A stretch of 64,000 nucleotides of DNA. Origin: AWTP1-13 sp963770295 (GTDB taxonomy: Bacteria > Pseudomonadota > Alphaproteobacteria > Rhizobiales > Hyphomicrobiaceae). The number at the start of each line of letters is the position of its first letter. Position 1 is the first letter of the stretch. The stretch covers positions 1 through 64,000 of the forward strand of contig CAVYPA010000003.1 in assembly GCA_963770295.1 (NCBI GenBank), read 5' to 3'. Shown piece by piece: positions 26,828 through 35,847 of the stretch. The notes under the pieces were generated by a model. It saw nothing but the letters and a program-made list of their open reading frames with translations. It ran no database searches and had not been told where the DNA came from. The position numbers and the translations under genes were made by a program.

Positions 26828-27919
26828 ATGGCGCGGGCCTGCGACATCCTCATTTTTGGCAGTGGGAGCTTCGCTCAGCGCATTGCTTGCGATCTGGCGA
26901 GCACGGGCAGAGAACCGATCAGGATCGCCATCGCCGGCCGCAACCCGGCACGCTTGGCTTGGATCGCCACGGCCGCCCGTGCCCGCGCCCATATGTTCGA
27001 CCGCCCGCTCGGCCTTGCCAGCCACGAGGTCGATCTTGCCGTCACTGGTCCGGCACGCGCGCTCATGGCCAAACTCGAGCCCGCCGTGATCGTGCAGGCG
27101 GCCTCCGTCCAGGCAGGCGCCGTGATCGCGGCGGGCGGCAACGCCTGGACGAGGCTGGTGGCCGAGGGTGGCCTGAGCGCAACCGCCGTCTTCCAGGCGC
27201 TTTTGACCTCGCGCATCGCCCGGGCCACCGCCGACCTCGGGCTCAAGAGCCAACTCATCAATTGCTGCTTTCCCGATGTGGCAAACGGCATCGTGACCGG
27301 CATGGGACTGCCGGTTTTGTGCGGCATCGGCAATATCGCCATTCTCGCCCACGCCTTTGCCGGCAGCCTCGCGGCGGCATACCCCGCGCCAGACCTCAAG
27401 CTCATCTGTCACTACCAGAATATCGGCGCCTGGCGCCGCCCGCGCGGCGAGCGTACGGGCCCCGCGGCGCGGGTCTGGCTCGACGGCCGCGAGATCGGCG
27501 ACGTGTTTTCGAGGTTTGCCGATGTGCAGCTGACGCCGGAGCCGGTGATCGATATTTCGGGTGCCAGCGGTGTGACGCTGATGCTGGCCTTGGCCGCGGG
27601 CCGCGACTGGCGTGGCCACGTGCCGGGGCCCGCCGGCTTGCCCGGTGGCTACCCCGTCGCGCTCCGACAGGGGCAGCTCGCGCTCGACTTGCCCGCCGGC
27701 TTGACGCGGGAGGACGCCGTGGCCTGGAACGCCCGCTACGAGGCGGAAAACGGCCTCTGCGTTGCCAGCGACGGACGCGTCCACTACGCCGGGCGCTTGC
27801 GCGAGCGGCTGCAGGCGGAAAGCCCCGCGCTGGCCGCGGGGTTCCACGTCGACGACCTCGAACAGGTTTACGGCGAGTTTTCTCAGCTGCGCGATCGCCT
27901 GCTGGCGCGACGGGCCTGA
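26828..27919 (+). CDS. NAD(P)-binding protein, saccharopine-dehydrogenase-like, function unknown
   Basis: 363 residues. The N-terminus has a Rossmann start, CDILIFGSGSFAQRIACDLA, followed by IAGRNPARLAWI, the pattern of saccharopine-dehydrogenase-like or homospermidine-synthase-like proteins. The middle holds SQLINCCFPDVANGI and the rest has no motif I can name. The ATG start has a GGAGAAG ribosome binding site. It heads a plus-strand group that goes on to the branched-chain-type ABC importer (about 130 bp later), and its divergent neighbour is a DadA-like oxidase, so it may reduce or oxidise an amino-acid-like substrate. I do not recognise the exact family. Confidence 0.7.
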   Translation: MARACDILIFGSGSFAQRIACDLASTGREPIRIAIAGRNPARLAWIATAARARAHMFDRPLGLASHEVDLAVTGPARALMAKLEPAVIVQAASVQAGAVIAAGGNAWTRLVAEGGLSATAVFQALLTSRIARATADLGLKSQLINCCFPDVANGIVTGMGLPVLCGIGNIAILAHAFAGSLAAAYPAPDLKLICHYQNIGAWRRPRGERTGPAARVWLDGREIGDVFSRFADVQLTPEPVIDISGASGVTLMLALAAGRDWRGHVPGPAGLPGGYPVALRQGQLALDLPAGLTREDAVAWNARYEAENGLCVASDGRVHYAGRLRERLQAESPALAAGFHVDDLEQVYGEFSQLRDRLLARRA

Positions 27920-28048
27920 CGCGGGATGGCCTCGACACGGTGCCGTTCGCCACGGCAGTATGCGGGGTGAGGCGTGGCGCGCAGGCTTCGTGCCGGCATG
28001 CCACGACTTGCTTGGATGCCCTGTGGACGAGGACCGAGGAGGCGCAGC

Positions 28049-29224
28049 ATGTGGCGAGGGGGTTTTGCAGGCGGAGCCCTGCTGTTGTCGGTTTTGTTGG
28101 GCCTGGGACCAGCGACGGCGCAGGAGCCGATCGTCTTCGGCGTCATCACGCCCCTGTCGCCCCCCGGCGAAACGGCGCTCGGCCAGCTCGCCAAGCGCGG
28201 CGCGGAGATCGGCGCCGAGTACATCAATGAAAAGGGCGGCGTGCTCGGCCGCAAAGTTGCCCTGTCGGTGCAGGACAGCGCCGGTAAGAACGAGCAGGCC
28301 GTTGCCGCCTACCGCCGGCTGGTGTCGAGCGAAAAGGCCGTCGCCGTGTTCGGCTTTATTCATTCGGGTGCCAATATCGCCGTCAACGAGGTGGCAAAGG
28401 AAATGGGCGTGCCGACCATGGGCACGCAGACCGGTGCCAGCGACGTCACCGCCAAGCACTACGACATCGCCTTCCGCACGCATGCGGTCGACCCGCCGCG
28501 CGCGGCCACCTGGCTCGGCTGGATCAAGAAGAACAACTTCAAGCGGGTCAGCGTCCTCGCGGAGACCACGGACTACGGCATCGGTCTCGCCAAGGAAACC
28601 GAGAAGCAAAACAAGGACAAGAACCTCGGTCTCGAGATTCAGACCATTATGTTCGATCGCACCACCACCGATTTGCTACCGCAACTCTTGCAGGTCAAGG
28701 CGTTCAAGCCCGACGCCATCGTCAACGTCGGTGTCGGCCAGCCGCTCGACCTGATGCTCACGCAGGCTCACACCGTTGGTCTGCTGCCCGGCGCGGCCAT
28801 GGTGACGTCCTACGATGCTCCGGCACGGCCGCAGTTCTGGCAACTGCACGGCGACAAGGGGGTCGGCATCAACTTCGTGGCCTTCTATTCGCCGAAGTCG
28901 GAGCTTTCCGAGGTCGGCAAGGAGTTTGCCAAGCGCTACCAGGCGAAATTCAACGAGCCGCCGGTCTATGCGGCGCTGAACGGCTTTGCCAACGCCTTGG
29001 TGTTCGCCGAGGCGATCGAACAGGCGAAGTCGACCGAGCCCAAGGCAATCATCAAGGCGCTGGAGGAGGGCTCGTTCACCGGCTGGTCGATGACGCCCAT
29101 CACCTTCCCGCGGGCAGAGGGCGCCTTGTGGCACAACTGGTCGCCGCCGCTGATGGTGTTGCATTATGCCGCCAAGGATCAGACGCCGGCGAACGCCACG
29201 GTGGCCTACGTTTTGGGCGAGTAG
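28049..29224 (+). CDS. livK: branched-chain amino acid/amide-type ABC transporter substrate-binding protein
   Basis: 391 residues. Periplasmic binding protein (Peripla_BP_6). Signal peptide from MWRGGFAGGALLLSVLLG to the cleavage region ATAQEP. The fold's first strand FGVITPLSPPGE, then GAEYINEKGGVLGRKVAL and FGFIHSGANIAVNEVAKE are typical. The ATG at MWRGG is chosen because GAGGAGG lies just upstream and the signal peptide follows; the longer frame adds only Arg-rich residues. It is the first gene of a full importer set, LivK-H-G-F-M in that order. The family binds branched-chain amino acids, but also amides, urea and aromatic acids. Confidence 0.92.
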   Translation: MWRGGFAGGALLLSVLLGLGPATAQEPIVFGVITPLSPPGETALGQLAKRGAEIGAEYINEKGGVLGRKVALSVQDSAGKNEQAVAAYRRLVSSEKAVAVFGFIHSGANIAVNEVAKEMGVPTMGTQTGASDVTAKHYDIAFRTHAVDPPRAATWLGWIKKNNFKRVSVLAETTDYGIGLAKETEKQNKDKNLGLEIQTIMFDRTTTDLLPQLLQVKAFKPDAIVNVGVGQPLDLMLTQAHTVGLLPGAAMVTSYDAPARPQFWQLHGDKGVGINFVAFYSPKSELSEVGKEFAKRYQAKFNEPPVYAALNGFANALVFAEAIEQAKSTEPKAIIKALEEGSFTGWSMTPITFPRAEGALWHNWSPPLMVLHYAAKDQTPANATVAYVLGE

Positions 29225-29315
29225 CCCGGCTGGCGCGGAGGCCTGACGCGGGGAAGGCCTCAGGCGCGATCATCGTGCGCCCGTGGCAAGGCACGGCGCG
29301 GAGGAAGGGTCGCCG

Positions 29316-30212
29316 GTGATCTTCAGCACCGAGCTTCTGATTCAGACCCTGCTCTCGGGGCTGATGGTGGGCGTCCTTTATGCCCTGATGGCACTCGGCA
29401 TCACCTTCATCTACTCGATCGTGAAGACCATCAACTGGGCGATGGGCGAGTTCTACATGATCGGCAGCTACATCCAGTTCGTGGCCGTGCATTTTCTGTT
29501 GGGGCCAAGCTGGTGGTGGCTGGCGGCGATCCTGGCCGCGGCCGGCACCTTCCTGCTCGGCTTGATCCTGGAGCCGATCCTGATCAAGCCCATGTACGCT
29601 CGCCCCCTGCAGCGGCGCGACGATTATGCGACCGTCGTGACCATCGCCCTGCTCTTGCTGTTGCGCAACCTTGCCGTGGCGTTGGGCGGGCCCAATCAGT
29701 ACCGTCCCGAGTCGAACCTGCCCGTGATCTGGATCGGGCCGCTGCCGCAGGAGGGCGCGCGCGTGGCGGCCTGCCTGTTTGCCGTGCTCGCGCTCGCCGT
29801 CTTCTGGCTGGTCATCAAAAAGACCTGGGTCGGTCTTGCCTTGCGGGCCGCCGCGCAAAACCGGGTCGCAGTCCAGACCGCGGGCGTCGACGTCTACCGC
29901 CTCGATGCCGTCGCCTTTGCCATCGGGGTGGCGCTGGCGGGCTTCGCCGGCGCCCTGCTCGCACCCCTGTTCATGGTGTTTCCGACCAACGGCGCCGTCA
30001 CCACGGTCAAGGGTTTTGAGATCATCGTCATCGGCGGCCTCGGCTCGATTCCGGGCGCGCTCGTCGGCGGCGTGCTCTTGGGCTTGATCGAAAGCCTGGG
30101 CGCGGCCTTCATTTCCTCGCCCTACCAAAACGTCTACGGCTTTTTGCTGGTCATCCTCATTCTCATCATCAAGCCCAATGGCCTGTTTGGCGAACGCGGG
30201 CGGGAGGCTTGA
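29316..30212 (+). CDS. livH: branched-chain-type ABC transporter permease (LivH)
   Basis: About 298 residues. Inner-membrane permease with about eight helices. Characteristic segments are LMVGVLYALMALGITFIYSIVKTINWAMGEF (family start), the coupling region GLALRAAAQNRVAVQTAGVDV and GFEIIVIGGLGSIPGALVGG. The GTG at 29316 is preferred: GAGGAAGGG lies six bases before it and the hydrophobic domain begins at once. A GTG at 29283 would add eleven residues. It ends in TGATG with the next gene's start overlapping its stop. Confidence 0.92.
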   Translation: MIFSTELLIQTLLSGLMVGVLYALMALGITFIYSIVKTINWAMGEFYMIGSYIQFVAVHFLLGPSWWWLAAILAAAGTFLLGLILEPILIKPMYARPLQRRDDYATVVTIALLLLLRNLAVALGGPNQYRPESNLPVIWIGPLPQEGARVAACLFAVLALAVFWLVIKKTWVGLALRAAAQNRVAVQTAGVDVYRLDAVAFAIGVALAGFAGALLAPLFMVFPTNGAVTTVKGFEIIVIGGLGSIPGALVGGVLLGLIESLGAAFISSPYQNVYGFLLVILILIIKPNGLFGERGREA

Positions 30213-30994
30213 TGGCAACGCCCCTGCTCGAGGCGCCCCTGCTCGAGGCCCCCCTGCTCGAGGCCCCCCTACTCGAGGCTCAGGGGCTCTCCAAGCGCTA
30301 CGGCGGCCTCATCGCCAACAACGGCGTTAGTCTTAGCCTGGCGCGCGGCGAAATTCGCGGCCTGATCGGGCCCAACGGCGCCGGCAAAACCACCTTCGTC
30401 AATCTGCTCACCGGCATCGAGTCCGCCGATGCGGGGCGCATTCGTCTGGGTGACGTCGAGCTCAGCGGCCGTCCCGCGCACGCGATCGCCGCGCACGGGC
30501 TGATCCGCACCTTCCAGGTCGCGCGCGTGTTTGAAAGCTTGAGCGTGCGCGATAATTTGCTGTTGCCCTTCCTCGCCGCCGGCAGCCCCGGTGGGCTGGC
30601 AACCGGTCGTGCCCGGGTGGCCGAGCTTTTGGCGCTCGCCACCTTGGCGAGCCTCGCCGACGACCGCGCCGGGACCCTATCCGGTGGCCAGCGCATGCTG
30701 CTGCAGGCGTGTGCGGGCTTTATGGTGCCAGGCGTGAGCCTTTACGTCCTCGATGAGCCGTTCGCCGGCATCAATCCGGTTGTGAAGGACACGCTCATTC
30801 AGTTGATCCGGCGCGAAAATGAAAGCCACGCTCGCACCTTCCTCATTGTCAGTCATGAAATGGAGATCGTGCGCCGGCTGTGCCCGATCGTCTCGGTCAT
30901 GATCGAGGGCGCGATTGCGGCGGAGGGCACGCTCGAGGAGGTGGCGCGCCGCCCCGACGTGATCGCCGCCTATTTGGGAGTGAGCGCGGCATGA
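30212..30994 (+). CDS. livG: branched-chain-type ABC transporter ATP-binding protein (LivG) with N-terminal PLLEA repeats
   Basis: 260 residues. Cytoplasmic ATPase of the importer. Walker A GPNGAGKTTFVNLLTG, signature TLSGGQRMLLQACAGF, Walker B LYVLDEPFAGINP, and the LivG-type end. Before the normal domain start (QGLSKRYGGLIANNGV) lies a run of four PLLEA units encoded by 15-bp tandem repeats, not usual in the family. The ATG start overlaps the LivH stop (TGATG). The reverse order of the chain is G then F, with F coupled by a 4-bp overlap. Confidence 0.93.
   Translation: MATPLLEAPLLEAPLLEAPLLEAQGLSKRYGGLIANNGVSLSLARGEIRGLIGPNGAGKTTFVNLLTGIESADAGRIRLGDVELSGRPAHAIAAHGLIRTFQVARVFESLSVRDNLLLPFLAAGSPGGLATGRARVAELLALATLASLADDRAGTLSGGQRMLLQACAGFMVPGVSLYVLDEPFAGINPVVKDTLIQLIRRENESHARTFLIVSHEMEIVRRLCPIVSVMIEGAIAAEGTLEEVARRPDVIAAYLGVSAA
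30221..30280 (+). repeat. 15-bp tandem repeat, four units, at the start of livG
   Basis: Four near-identical units of CCCCTGCTCGAGGCC at 30221, 30236, 30251 and 30266, the last with two changes. They begin three codons after the ATG and encode (PLLEA)x4. Confidence 0.92.
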
Positions 30995-31725
30995 CGGGGA
31001 AGCCCATGCTGGAGGTCAGCGAGCTCCGCGCGGGCTATCTGCCCGGCGTCGAAATCCTGTCCGGGTTATCGCTCAGTGCCGCGGAGAATGCCGTCACCTT
31101 AATCATCGGTCCCAACGGCGCCGGCAAATCCACCCTGCTGCGCACCATCTTCGGGCTCCTGCCGCCGCGCGCCGGCCGCGTGGCGCTGCGCGGCGCGGAC
31201 GTGACCGGGGCCGGCCCCAGCCGGCTCAAGGCCGCCGGCGTCAGCTACATCACCCAGGACATCAACAGTTTTCCGCAGCTGAGCGTGGAAGAAAACCTGC
31301 TGATGGGGGCCTGGACCTTTCGCCGCGACCGGGCGCGGATCGCCCGCCAGCTCGAGCAGGTCTTTCAGCTCTTTCCAGTCTTGAAAGACCGACGCGGTCA
31401 ACGCGCCGGCGCGCTCTCGGGAGGCCAGGGCCGCATGCTGTCGGTGGCGCGCGAGCTGATGACGGCGCCGCAATTGCTGTTGATCGACGAACCGACGGTC
31501 GGCCTCGCGCCCAACCTGGTGGGACAGGTCTATGCCACGCTCGCCGCGGCGCGCGCCGCGACGGGCGCGGCGATCTTGCTCGTGGAGCAGAACGTGGAAC
31601 AGGCCTTGCCACTCGCCGACCATCTCTACCTTTTGAACCTCGGCCGGGTGAAGGCCGAAGGTCCGGGCCACGATTTCGACAATCAACGCGTGCGCGCGCT
31701 GGTGCAGGAATGTCTCCTCGGCTGA
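30991..31725 (+). CDS. livF: branched-chain-type ABC transporter ATP-binding protein (LivF)
   Basis: 244 residues. Second ATPase of the importer. It has LEVSELRAGYLPGVEIL at the start, Walker A GPNGAGKSTLLRTIFG, Q-loop ITQDINSFPQLSVEENL, signature ALSGGQGRMLSVAREL, Walker B LLLIDEPTVGLAPNL and the switch His replaced by Gln in LLVEQNVEQAL, as is normal for LivF. The ATG overlaps the livG stop by 4 bp. The 3' end overlaps the start of the LivM-type permease by 16 bp. Confidence 0.94.
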   Translation: MTGKPMLEVSELRAGYLPGVEILSGLSLSAAENAVTLIIGPNGAGKSTLLRTIFGLLPPRAGRVALRGADVTGAGPSRLKAAGVSYITQDINSFPQLSVEENLLMGAWTFRRDRARIARQLEQVFQLFPVLKDRRGQRAGALSGGQGRMLSVARELMTAPQLLLIDEPTVGLAPNLVGQVYATLAAARAATGAAILLVEQNVEQALPLADHLYLLNLGRVKAEGPGHDFDNQRVRALVQECLLG

Positions 31726-32669
31726 CACGTGGGTTTGCTGCCTTTGCCGACTGGCGTCGCATCGCCGGCACGCTGGCGCTGGTGCTGCCCCCGCTCCTGG
31801 TGCTGCCGCTCTTCGTCGGCGAGTTCGGCGCGCACGTGCTCGCGATGAGCGCCTATTACGTCATCTTGGCCGCGAGCTGGAATATGCTGGCGGGCTTCAC
31901 GGGCCAATTCTCGCTGGCCCAGCACGCCTTTGCCGCCATCGGCGCCTATGCTTCGGGCCTCCTCATCTACCACCTCAAGACGCCGCTCTGGCTCAGCATT
32001 CCCTTGGCCGTGGGCGCCGCGGCGGTCGGCGGCTTTCTGCTGGGCGTCCTGGTCCTGCACATGCGCTCGATCTACCTGTCGATCGCCACCTGGGCCTTTG
32101 CCGAGACGCTGCGCATCTTCCTCGCGGCCGCCTATGAGTTCACGCGTGGCGATCTGGGCCTGAGCGTGCCCTCGCTCTACGGCCACGTGCGGCCCGTCAT
32201 CTACTACTATACCTTCCTGGCCACCGCCGTCGTCTGCCTGCTCGGCGTCTACCTGATCTTGCAGTCGCCGATCGGCTACTTCATGCGCGCCGTGCGCGAT
32301 GATCCCTTGCGCGCGCAATCCCTGGGCGTCGACACCACGCGGGTGAAGCTCTTTGCTTTCGTCGTCTCCAGCGCCATGGCGGGTCTCGGCGGCGCGCTCT
32401 ATGCCCACTATGTCCTGACCTTGACGCCGTCGATCGTCGATTTCAGCGAAATGGCGCGCATCGTCGTCATGGTGGTCGTCGGTGGCCTCGGCTCCTTCCT
32501 GGGGCCGATCCTCGCCGCGCCGCCGATCTATGCCCTCAACATCTGGCTGGCCGCGTGGGGGGAATGGAGCACGGTGTTTTTTGCCGCCATCGTCATCGCC
32601 TTGATGCGCGCCTATCCGGCCGGGCTTGCCGGTCTCATCGACGTCGCCGCGCGCCGCCGGCGACCGTGA
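31710..32669 (+). CDS. livM: branched-chain-type ABC transporter permease (LivM)
   Basis: 319 residues. Second inner-membrane permease. About nine hydrophobic segments, with the family landmarks YYVILAASWNMLAGFTGQFSLAQHAFAAIGAY (split across a helix pair), the coupling segment RAVRDDPLRAQSLGVDTTRVK and MVVVGGLGSFLGPILAA. Its ATG lies inside the last codons of livF. It ends the plus-strand operon; 37 bp further on the convergent tctA gene ends. It is placed last instead of the usual position beside livH, but the set is complete. Confidence 0.93.
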   Translation: MSPRLTRGFAAFADWRRIAGTLALVLPPLLVLPLFVGEFGAHVLAMSAYYVILAASWNMLAGFTGQFSLAQHAFAAIGAYASGLLIYHLKTPLWLSIPLAVGAAAVGGFLLGVLVLHMRSIYLSIATWAFAETLRIFLAAAYEFTRGDLGLSVPSLYGHVRPVIYYYTFLATAVVCLLGVYLILQSPIGYFMRAVRDDPLRAQSLGVDTTRVKLFAFVVSSAMAGLGGALYAHYVLTLTPSIVDFSEMARIVVMVVVGGLGSFLGPILAAPPIYALNIWLAAWGEWSTVFFAAIVIALMRAYPAGLAGLIDVAARRRRP

Positions 32670-32706
32670 CGCGGCAACGGCGCATGGGGCAAGCGCGGCA
32701 CGTGGT

Positions 32707-34209
32707 TTAGGGTTCGACGGGCAGCGCGGCGCGCCGCCGCGCCAAGGCCGGCAGCAAGGGCGCTGCCAGGGCGGCAACGGCCAGCAGCAGACAGACGGCC
32801 GAGATCGGGCGGGCGATAAAAATCTGAAAGTCGCCGTGGGAGAGGATCAAGGATTTCCGCAAGTTGTTTTCCAGCATCGGGCCCAGCACGAAGGCCAGCA
32901 CCAGCGGCGCCGGTTCGTAGCCGAATTTGCGCATCAGGTAGCCCAGTACACCGAACATCACCATGACGAACACGTCAAACACGGCATTGCCCGAGGCAAA
33001 CACGCCGACGATGCAGAACATCAAGATCAGCGGGAACAGGATGCGATAGGGCAATTTGAGGACCTGCACCCACATGCCGATGAGCGGCATGTTGAGCACG
33101 AGTAGCATGGCGTTGCCGATGTACATGCTGGCCACGATGCCCCAGAAGAGATCCGGCCGCTGCGTCATCAGCAGAGGCCCGGGCTGCAGCCCATGAATAA
33201 TAAAGGCGCCGAGCAGCAGCGCCATCACCACATTGGGAGGAATGCCGAGCGTCATCAGCGGTATGAAGGCGCCGCCGGCCGCCGCATTGTTGGCGGCCTC
33301 CGGGCCGGCCACGCCCTCGATGGCGCCGTGGCCGAAACGCTCGGGCGTCTTCGACACCTTTTTTTCGATGGCGTAGCTGGCAAACGACGCGATCACGGCG
33401 CCGCCGCCGGGCAGGATGCCCAAGAAGAAGCCCAAGAGCGTGCCGCGCACGATCGCCCATTTCGAGGCCGACCAGTCCTGCAGCGAAGGCCACAGCCCAC
33501 CGATGCGCGCCTTGATCACCTCGCGCTTGAGCTCCTGTTCGAGGTTGGAGAGGATTTCGGCCACGCCGAACAAACCCATGACGATCGGCACCAGCCCGAT
33601 ACCGTCGAGAAGCTCCAGGCGACCGAAGGTGAGGCGCGGCTGGGCCGTGATCTGATCGATGCCGATCAGGCCCAGGATGATGCCGATCGCGGCCATCAGC
33701 AGCGATTTGGCCATGGTCCCCTGGCTCAGGAAGCTCAAAACCGTCAGGCCAAGCACCATCAAACTGAAGTACTCGGGCGGCCCGAAGGCGATGGCGACCC
33801 GCGCCAGCGCCGGTGCCACCAGCATCAAGGCGATCAGCGCAAAGGTCCCGGCGGCAAAGGAGCCGAGCGCGGCAATTCCCAGCGCCGGCCCGGCGCGCCC
33901 CTGCTTGGCCATGGCGTGGCCGTCGAGACAGGTCACGACCGAGGCGGCCTCGCCGGGGATGTTGACCAGGATCGATGTGGTCGAGCCGCCGTACATCGAG
34001 CCGTAGTAGATGCCCGCCATCATGATGATGCCGGACTCCGGCGTGCCCGAGAGCGTCACGGGCAACAGCAGCGACATGGCCGATACCGGGCCGATGCCCG
34101 GCAGCACGCCGACCAGGGTGCCGATAAAGACGCCGATAAAGCAGTAAAGGAGATTGATGGGTTGCAGCGCGACGGTGAAGCCTTGGCCCAGACCGGCAAT
34201 GATGTCCAT
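32707..34209 (-). CDS. tctA: tripartite tricarboxylate transporter large permease (TctA)
   Basis: 500 residues. The 12-helix subunit of a TTT-family secondary importer for citrate-like or other carboxylates. Family signature regions are present: IGTLVGVLPGIGPVSAMSLLLP near residues 28-50, GSMYGGSTTSILVNIPGEAASVVT, and FGHGAIEGVAGPEAANNAAAGGAFIP. The start at MDIIAGLGQG is chosen because it follows the TctB stop by 11 bp and the usual first helix begins at once. Last gene of a long minus-strand series. Confidence 0.94.
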   Translation of the reverse strand: MDIIAGLGQGFTVALQPINLLYCFIGVFIGTLVGVLPGIGPVSAMSLLLPVTLSGTPESGIIMMAGIYYGSMYGGSTTSILVNIPGEAASVVTCLDGHAMAKQGRAGPALGIAALGSFAAGTFALIALMLVAPALARVAIAFGPPEYFSLMVLGLTVLSFLSQGTMAKSLLMAAIGIILGLIGIDQITAQPRLTFGRLELLDGIGLVPIVMGLFGVAEILSNLEQELKREVIKARIGGLWPSLQDWSASKWAIVRGTLLGFFLGILPGGGAVIASFASYAIEKKVSKTPERFGHGAIEGVAGPEAANNAAAGGAFIPLMTLGIPPNVVMALLLGAFIIHGLQPGPLLMTQRPDLFWGIVASMYIGNAMLLVLNMPLIGMWVQVLKLPYRILFPLILMFCIVGVFASGNAVFDVFVMVMFGVLGYLMRKFGYEPAPLVLAFVLGPMLENNLRKSLILSHGDFQIFIARPISAVCLLLAVAALAAPLLPALARRRAALPVEP

Positions 34210-34220
34210 GGACCCGGCCT

Positions 34221-34697
34221 TTATCGCAAATAGCCTTCGAGCACGCCCGCCGGCAGCTGAATCTGCAACCATTTCGTCATCGCCGCCCAGACGCCGAACG
34301 TGGCGATGAGAGCGACCAGCAGGGCGATGCGCCAATCAACGGGATCGACGAACCACATCAAAACCAGCAGCAAGGCCAGCGTGCACGGAATAAAGCCGAT
34401 GGCCTCAAAGCCCACCCCGTAGGCCAACAACAGCGCCACGACGATGAGGACCTTGAGCCAGCGCGTTCCGGCCCAAAGCATGGGCAGCGAGGGGCCGCCC
34501 CCGACGAGGGCGTGGCCGATGACGCTGAGCGACAGCGCGCACATCAAGAGGCCGATCCAGTAAAAAGCGAAGCCCGGCCCCGGCTCATGCAGCCGTCCGA
34601 GCCCCATGTCGTGGCCGGCCCACACGATAAAGCCACCGATCAGCAGCCAGAACAGTCCGCCCCAAAGTTCAGAATTTCGCAACATCCTCACAAACAT
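34221..34697 (-). CDS. tctB: tripartite tricarboxylate transporter small permease (TctB)
   Basis: 158 residues with four hydrophobic helices, as expected for the small TTT subunit. The conserved beginning LRNSELWGGLFWLLIGGFIVW and the GPGFAFYWIG region are clear. The start is either the first ATG (MFVRMLRNSE) or the internal one four codons later. It is followed directly by TctA. Upstream, an unusual pyrimidine-rich tract on the plus strand (about 34754-34787) fills the gap to the binding-protein gene. Confidence 0.88.
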   Translation of the reverse strand: MFVRMLRNSELWGGLFWLLIGGFIVWAGHDMGLGRLHEPGPGFAFYWIGLLMCALSLSVIGHALVGGGPSLPMLWAGTRWLKVLIVVALLLAYGVGFEAIGFIPCTLALLLVLMWFVDPVDWRIALLVALIATFGVWAAMTKWLQIQLPAGVLEGYLR

Positions 34698-34823
34698 CTT
34701 TGTGTGCCTGGAGCCGCCCGTTCTTGCAGCGGCCCCCTTAATCCGCGCTAAAGTTTCCCCGTCTCTTTTTCTTTCGCTCTTTCTCCTGGCATTGCCGCCT
34801 GCCCGCGTGCGCGGAAGCCCGCT

Positions 34824-35798
34824 TTAGTCCTTTTTGCCCAGGCCGATCTTGTCCAAGGCCGCCTGCTCGCTGCTGATCAGCTCTTCCACCGCCTTGCGAT
34901 AGGCCTCGGTGTCGAGATAGCGCGGCACCATGTCGTATTTGGCCATCATCTCGATCACGGCAGGCTCCTCGAGCGCCTTCTTGAAGGCATCGTGCAGTTT
35001 TCTCACGACCTCGGGATCCATGCCCTTGGGACCGGCGATGCCGAAGGGGGAATCGAACACGAAGGGATAGCCCAACTCTTTGAGCGTCGGCGTGTCGGGC
35101 CAAAGCTTGCTGCGCTCGGCCGTCCAAATTGCCAACAGCCGCAACTGACCGGCCTCGACCAGCGGTTTCCAGCCGGTGGAGTCGGCCTGCAGGCTCGTGT
35201 GACCGCCCAGCACCGCGGCATTGGTCTCGGCCCCGCCCTTGAAGGGGACGTGCGTCAGCTGAATGCCGGCCCGGGCCGTAATCTGTTCCATGCCGATGTG
35301 CAGCGAGGTACCGGTGCCGGGGGTCGCGTAGCTCAGCTTGCCCGGATTTTCCTTGGCGAAGGCGACGACGTCCTGCCAGGTCTTGAAGGGACCGTCGGCC
35401 TTGGCTGTGATCCCGAAGGTGTAGCCGGTCAGGTGCACGATGTAGGTGAAGTCCTTGCGCGCATCCCAGGTCACCTTTTGCATGAGCGGCAGGCGCATCA
35501 CCGTGATCGGGATCTGCGCCAGCGTATAGCCGTCGGGCTTGGCGGTGGCGGCCACCACGGCAGGGCCCAGCGTGCCGGAGGCCCCGGGCTTGTTGTCGAT
35601 GACGATCGGCTGGCCCAGCTGCTTGGCGGCTGCCTCCGAGATGGCGCGCATGACGATGTCGGTGGAGCCGCCGGCCGGCCAGGGCACCACCATCGTGACC
35701 GGCTTGGCCGGATAGGCCTGGGCCCAGGCCGCGGCCGGCGCCACGATGAGCAGCCCGGCAATGCTGAGGGCGACAAGGCGGCCGCACGTGACGTTCAT
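34824..35798 (-). CDS. tctC: TTT solute-binding protein (TctC/Bug family), copy 1
   Basis: 324 residues. Periplasmic receptor of the Bug family. Sec signal peptide (MNVTCGRLVALSIAG to AAWAQAYP), then the family pattern KPVTMVVPWPAGGSTDIVMRA, VIDNKPGASGTLG and HVPFKGGAETNAAVLGGH. The C-terminus carries SPFGIAGPKGMDPE, also found in the next copy upstream. It lies between TctB and a second Bug gene on the same strand. Substrate specificity of Bug proteins cannot be read by eye. Confidence 0.92.
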   Translation of the reverse strand: MNVTCGRLVALSIAGLLIVAPAAAWAQAYPAKPVTMVVPWPAGGSTDIVMRAISEAAAKQLGQPIVIDNKPGASGTLGPAVVAATAKPDGYTLAQIPITVMRLPLMQKVTWDARKDFTYIVHLTGYTFGITAKADGPFKTWQDVVAFAKENPGKLSYATPGTGTSLHIGMEQITARAGIQLTHVPFKGGAETNAAVLGGHTSLQADSTGWKPLVEAGQLRLLAIWTAERSKLWPDTPTLKELGYPFVFDSPFGIAGPKGMDPEVVRKLHDAFKKALEEPAVIEMMAKYDMVPRYLDTEAYRKAVEELISSEQAALDKIGLGKKD

Positions 35799-35847
35799 GC
35801 TGTTTGCGATGTCCTTCTTGCTGGCGATGGGGGACCGCAGCGCAGCG

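Noticed and set aside
26789..28609. 606-codon minus-strand frame
   Set aside because: Opposite the NAD(P)-binding gene and the LivK-type receptor, both with good starts and signal peptide.
34754..34787. Pyrimidine-rich tract (plus strand) between tctC and tctB
   Set aside because: Striking, but interrupted by G twice and too short to claim a regulatory RNA or triplex-forming element.
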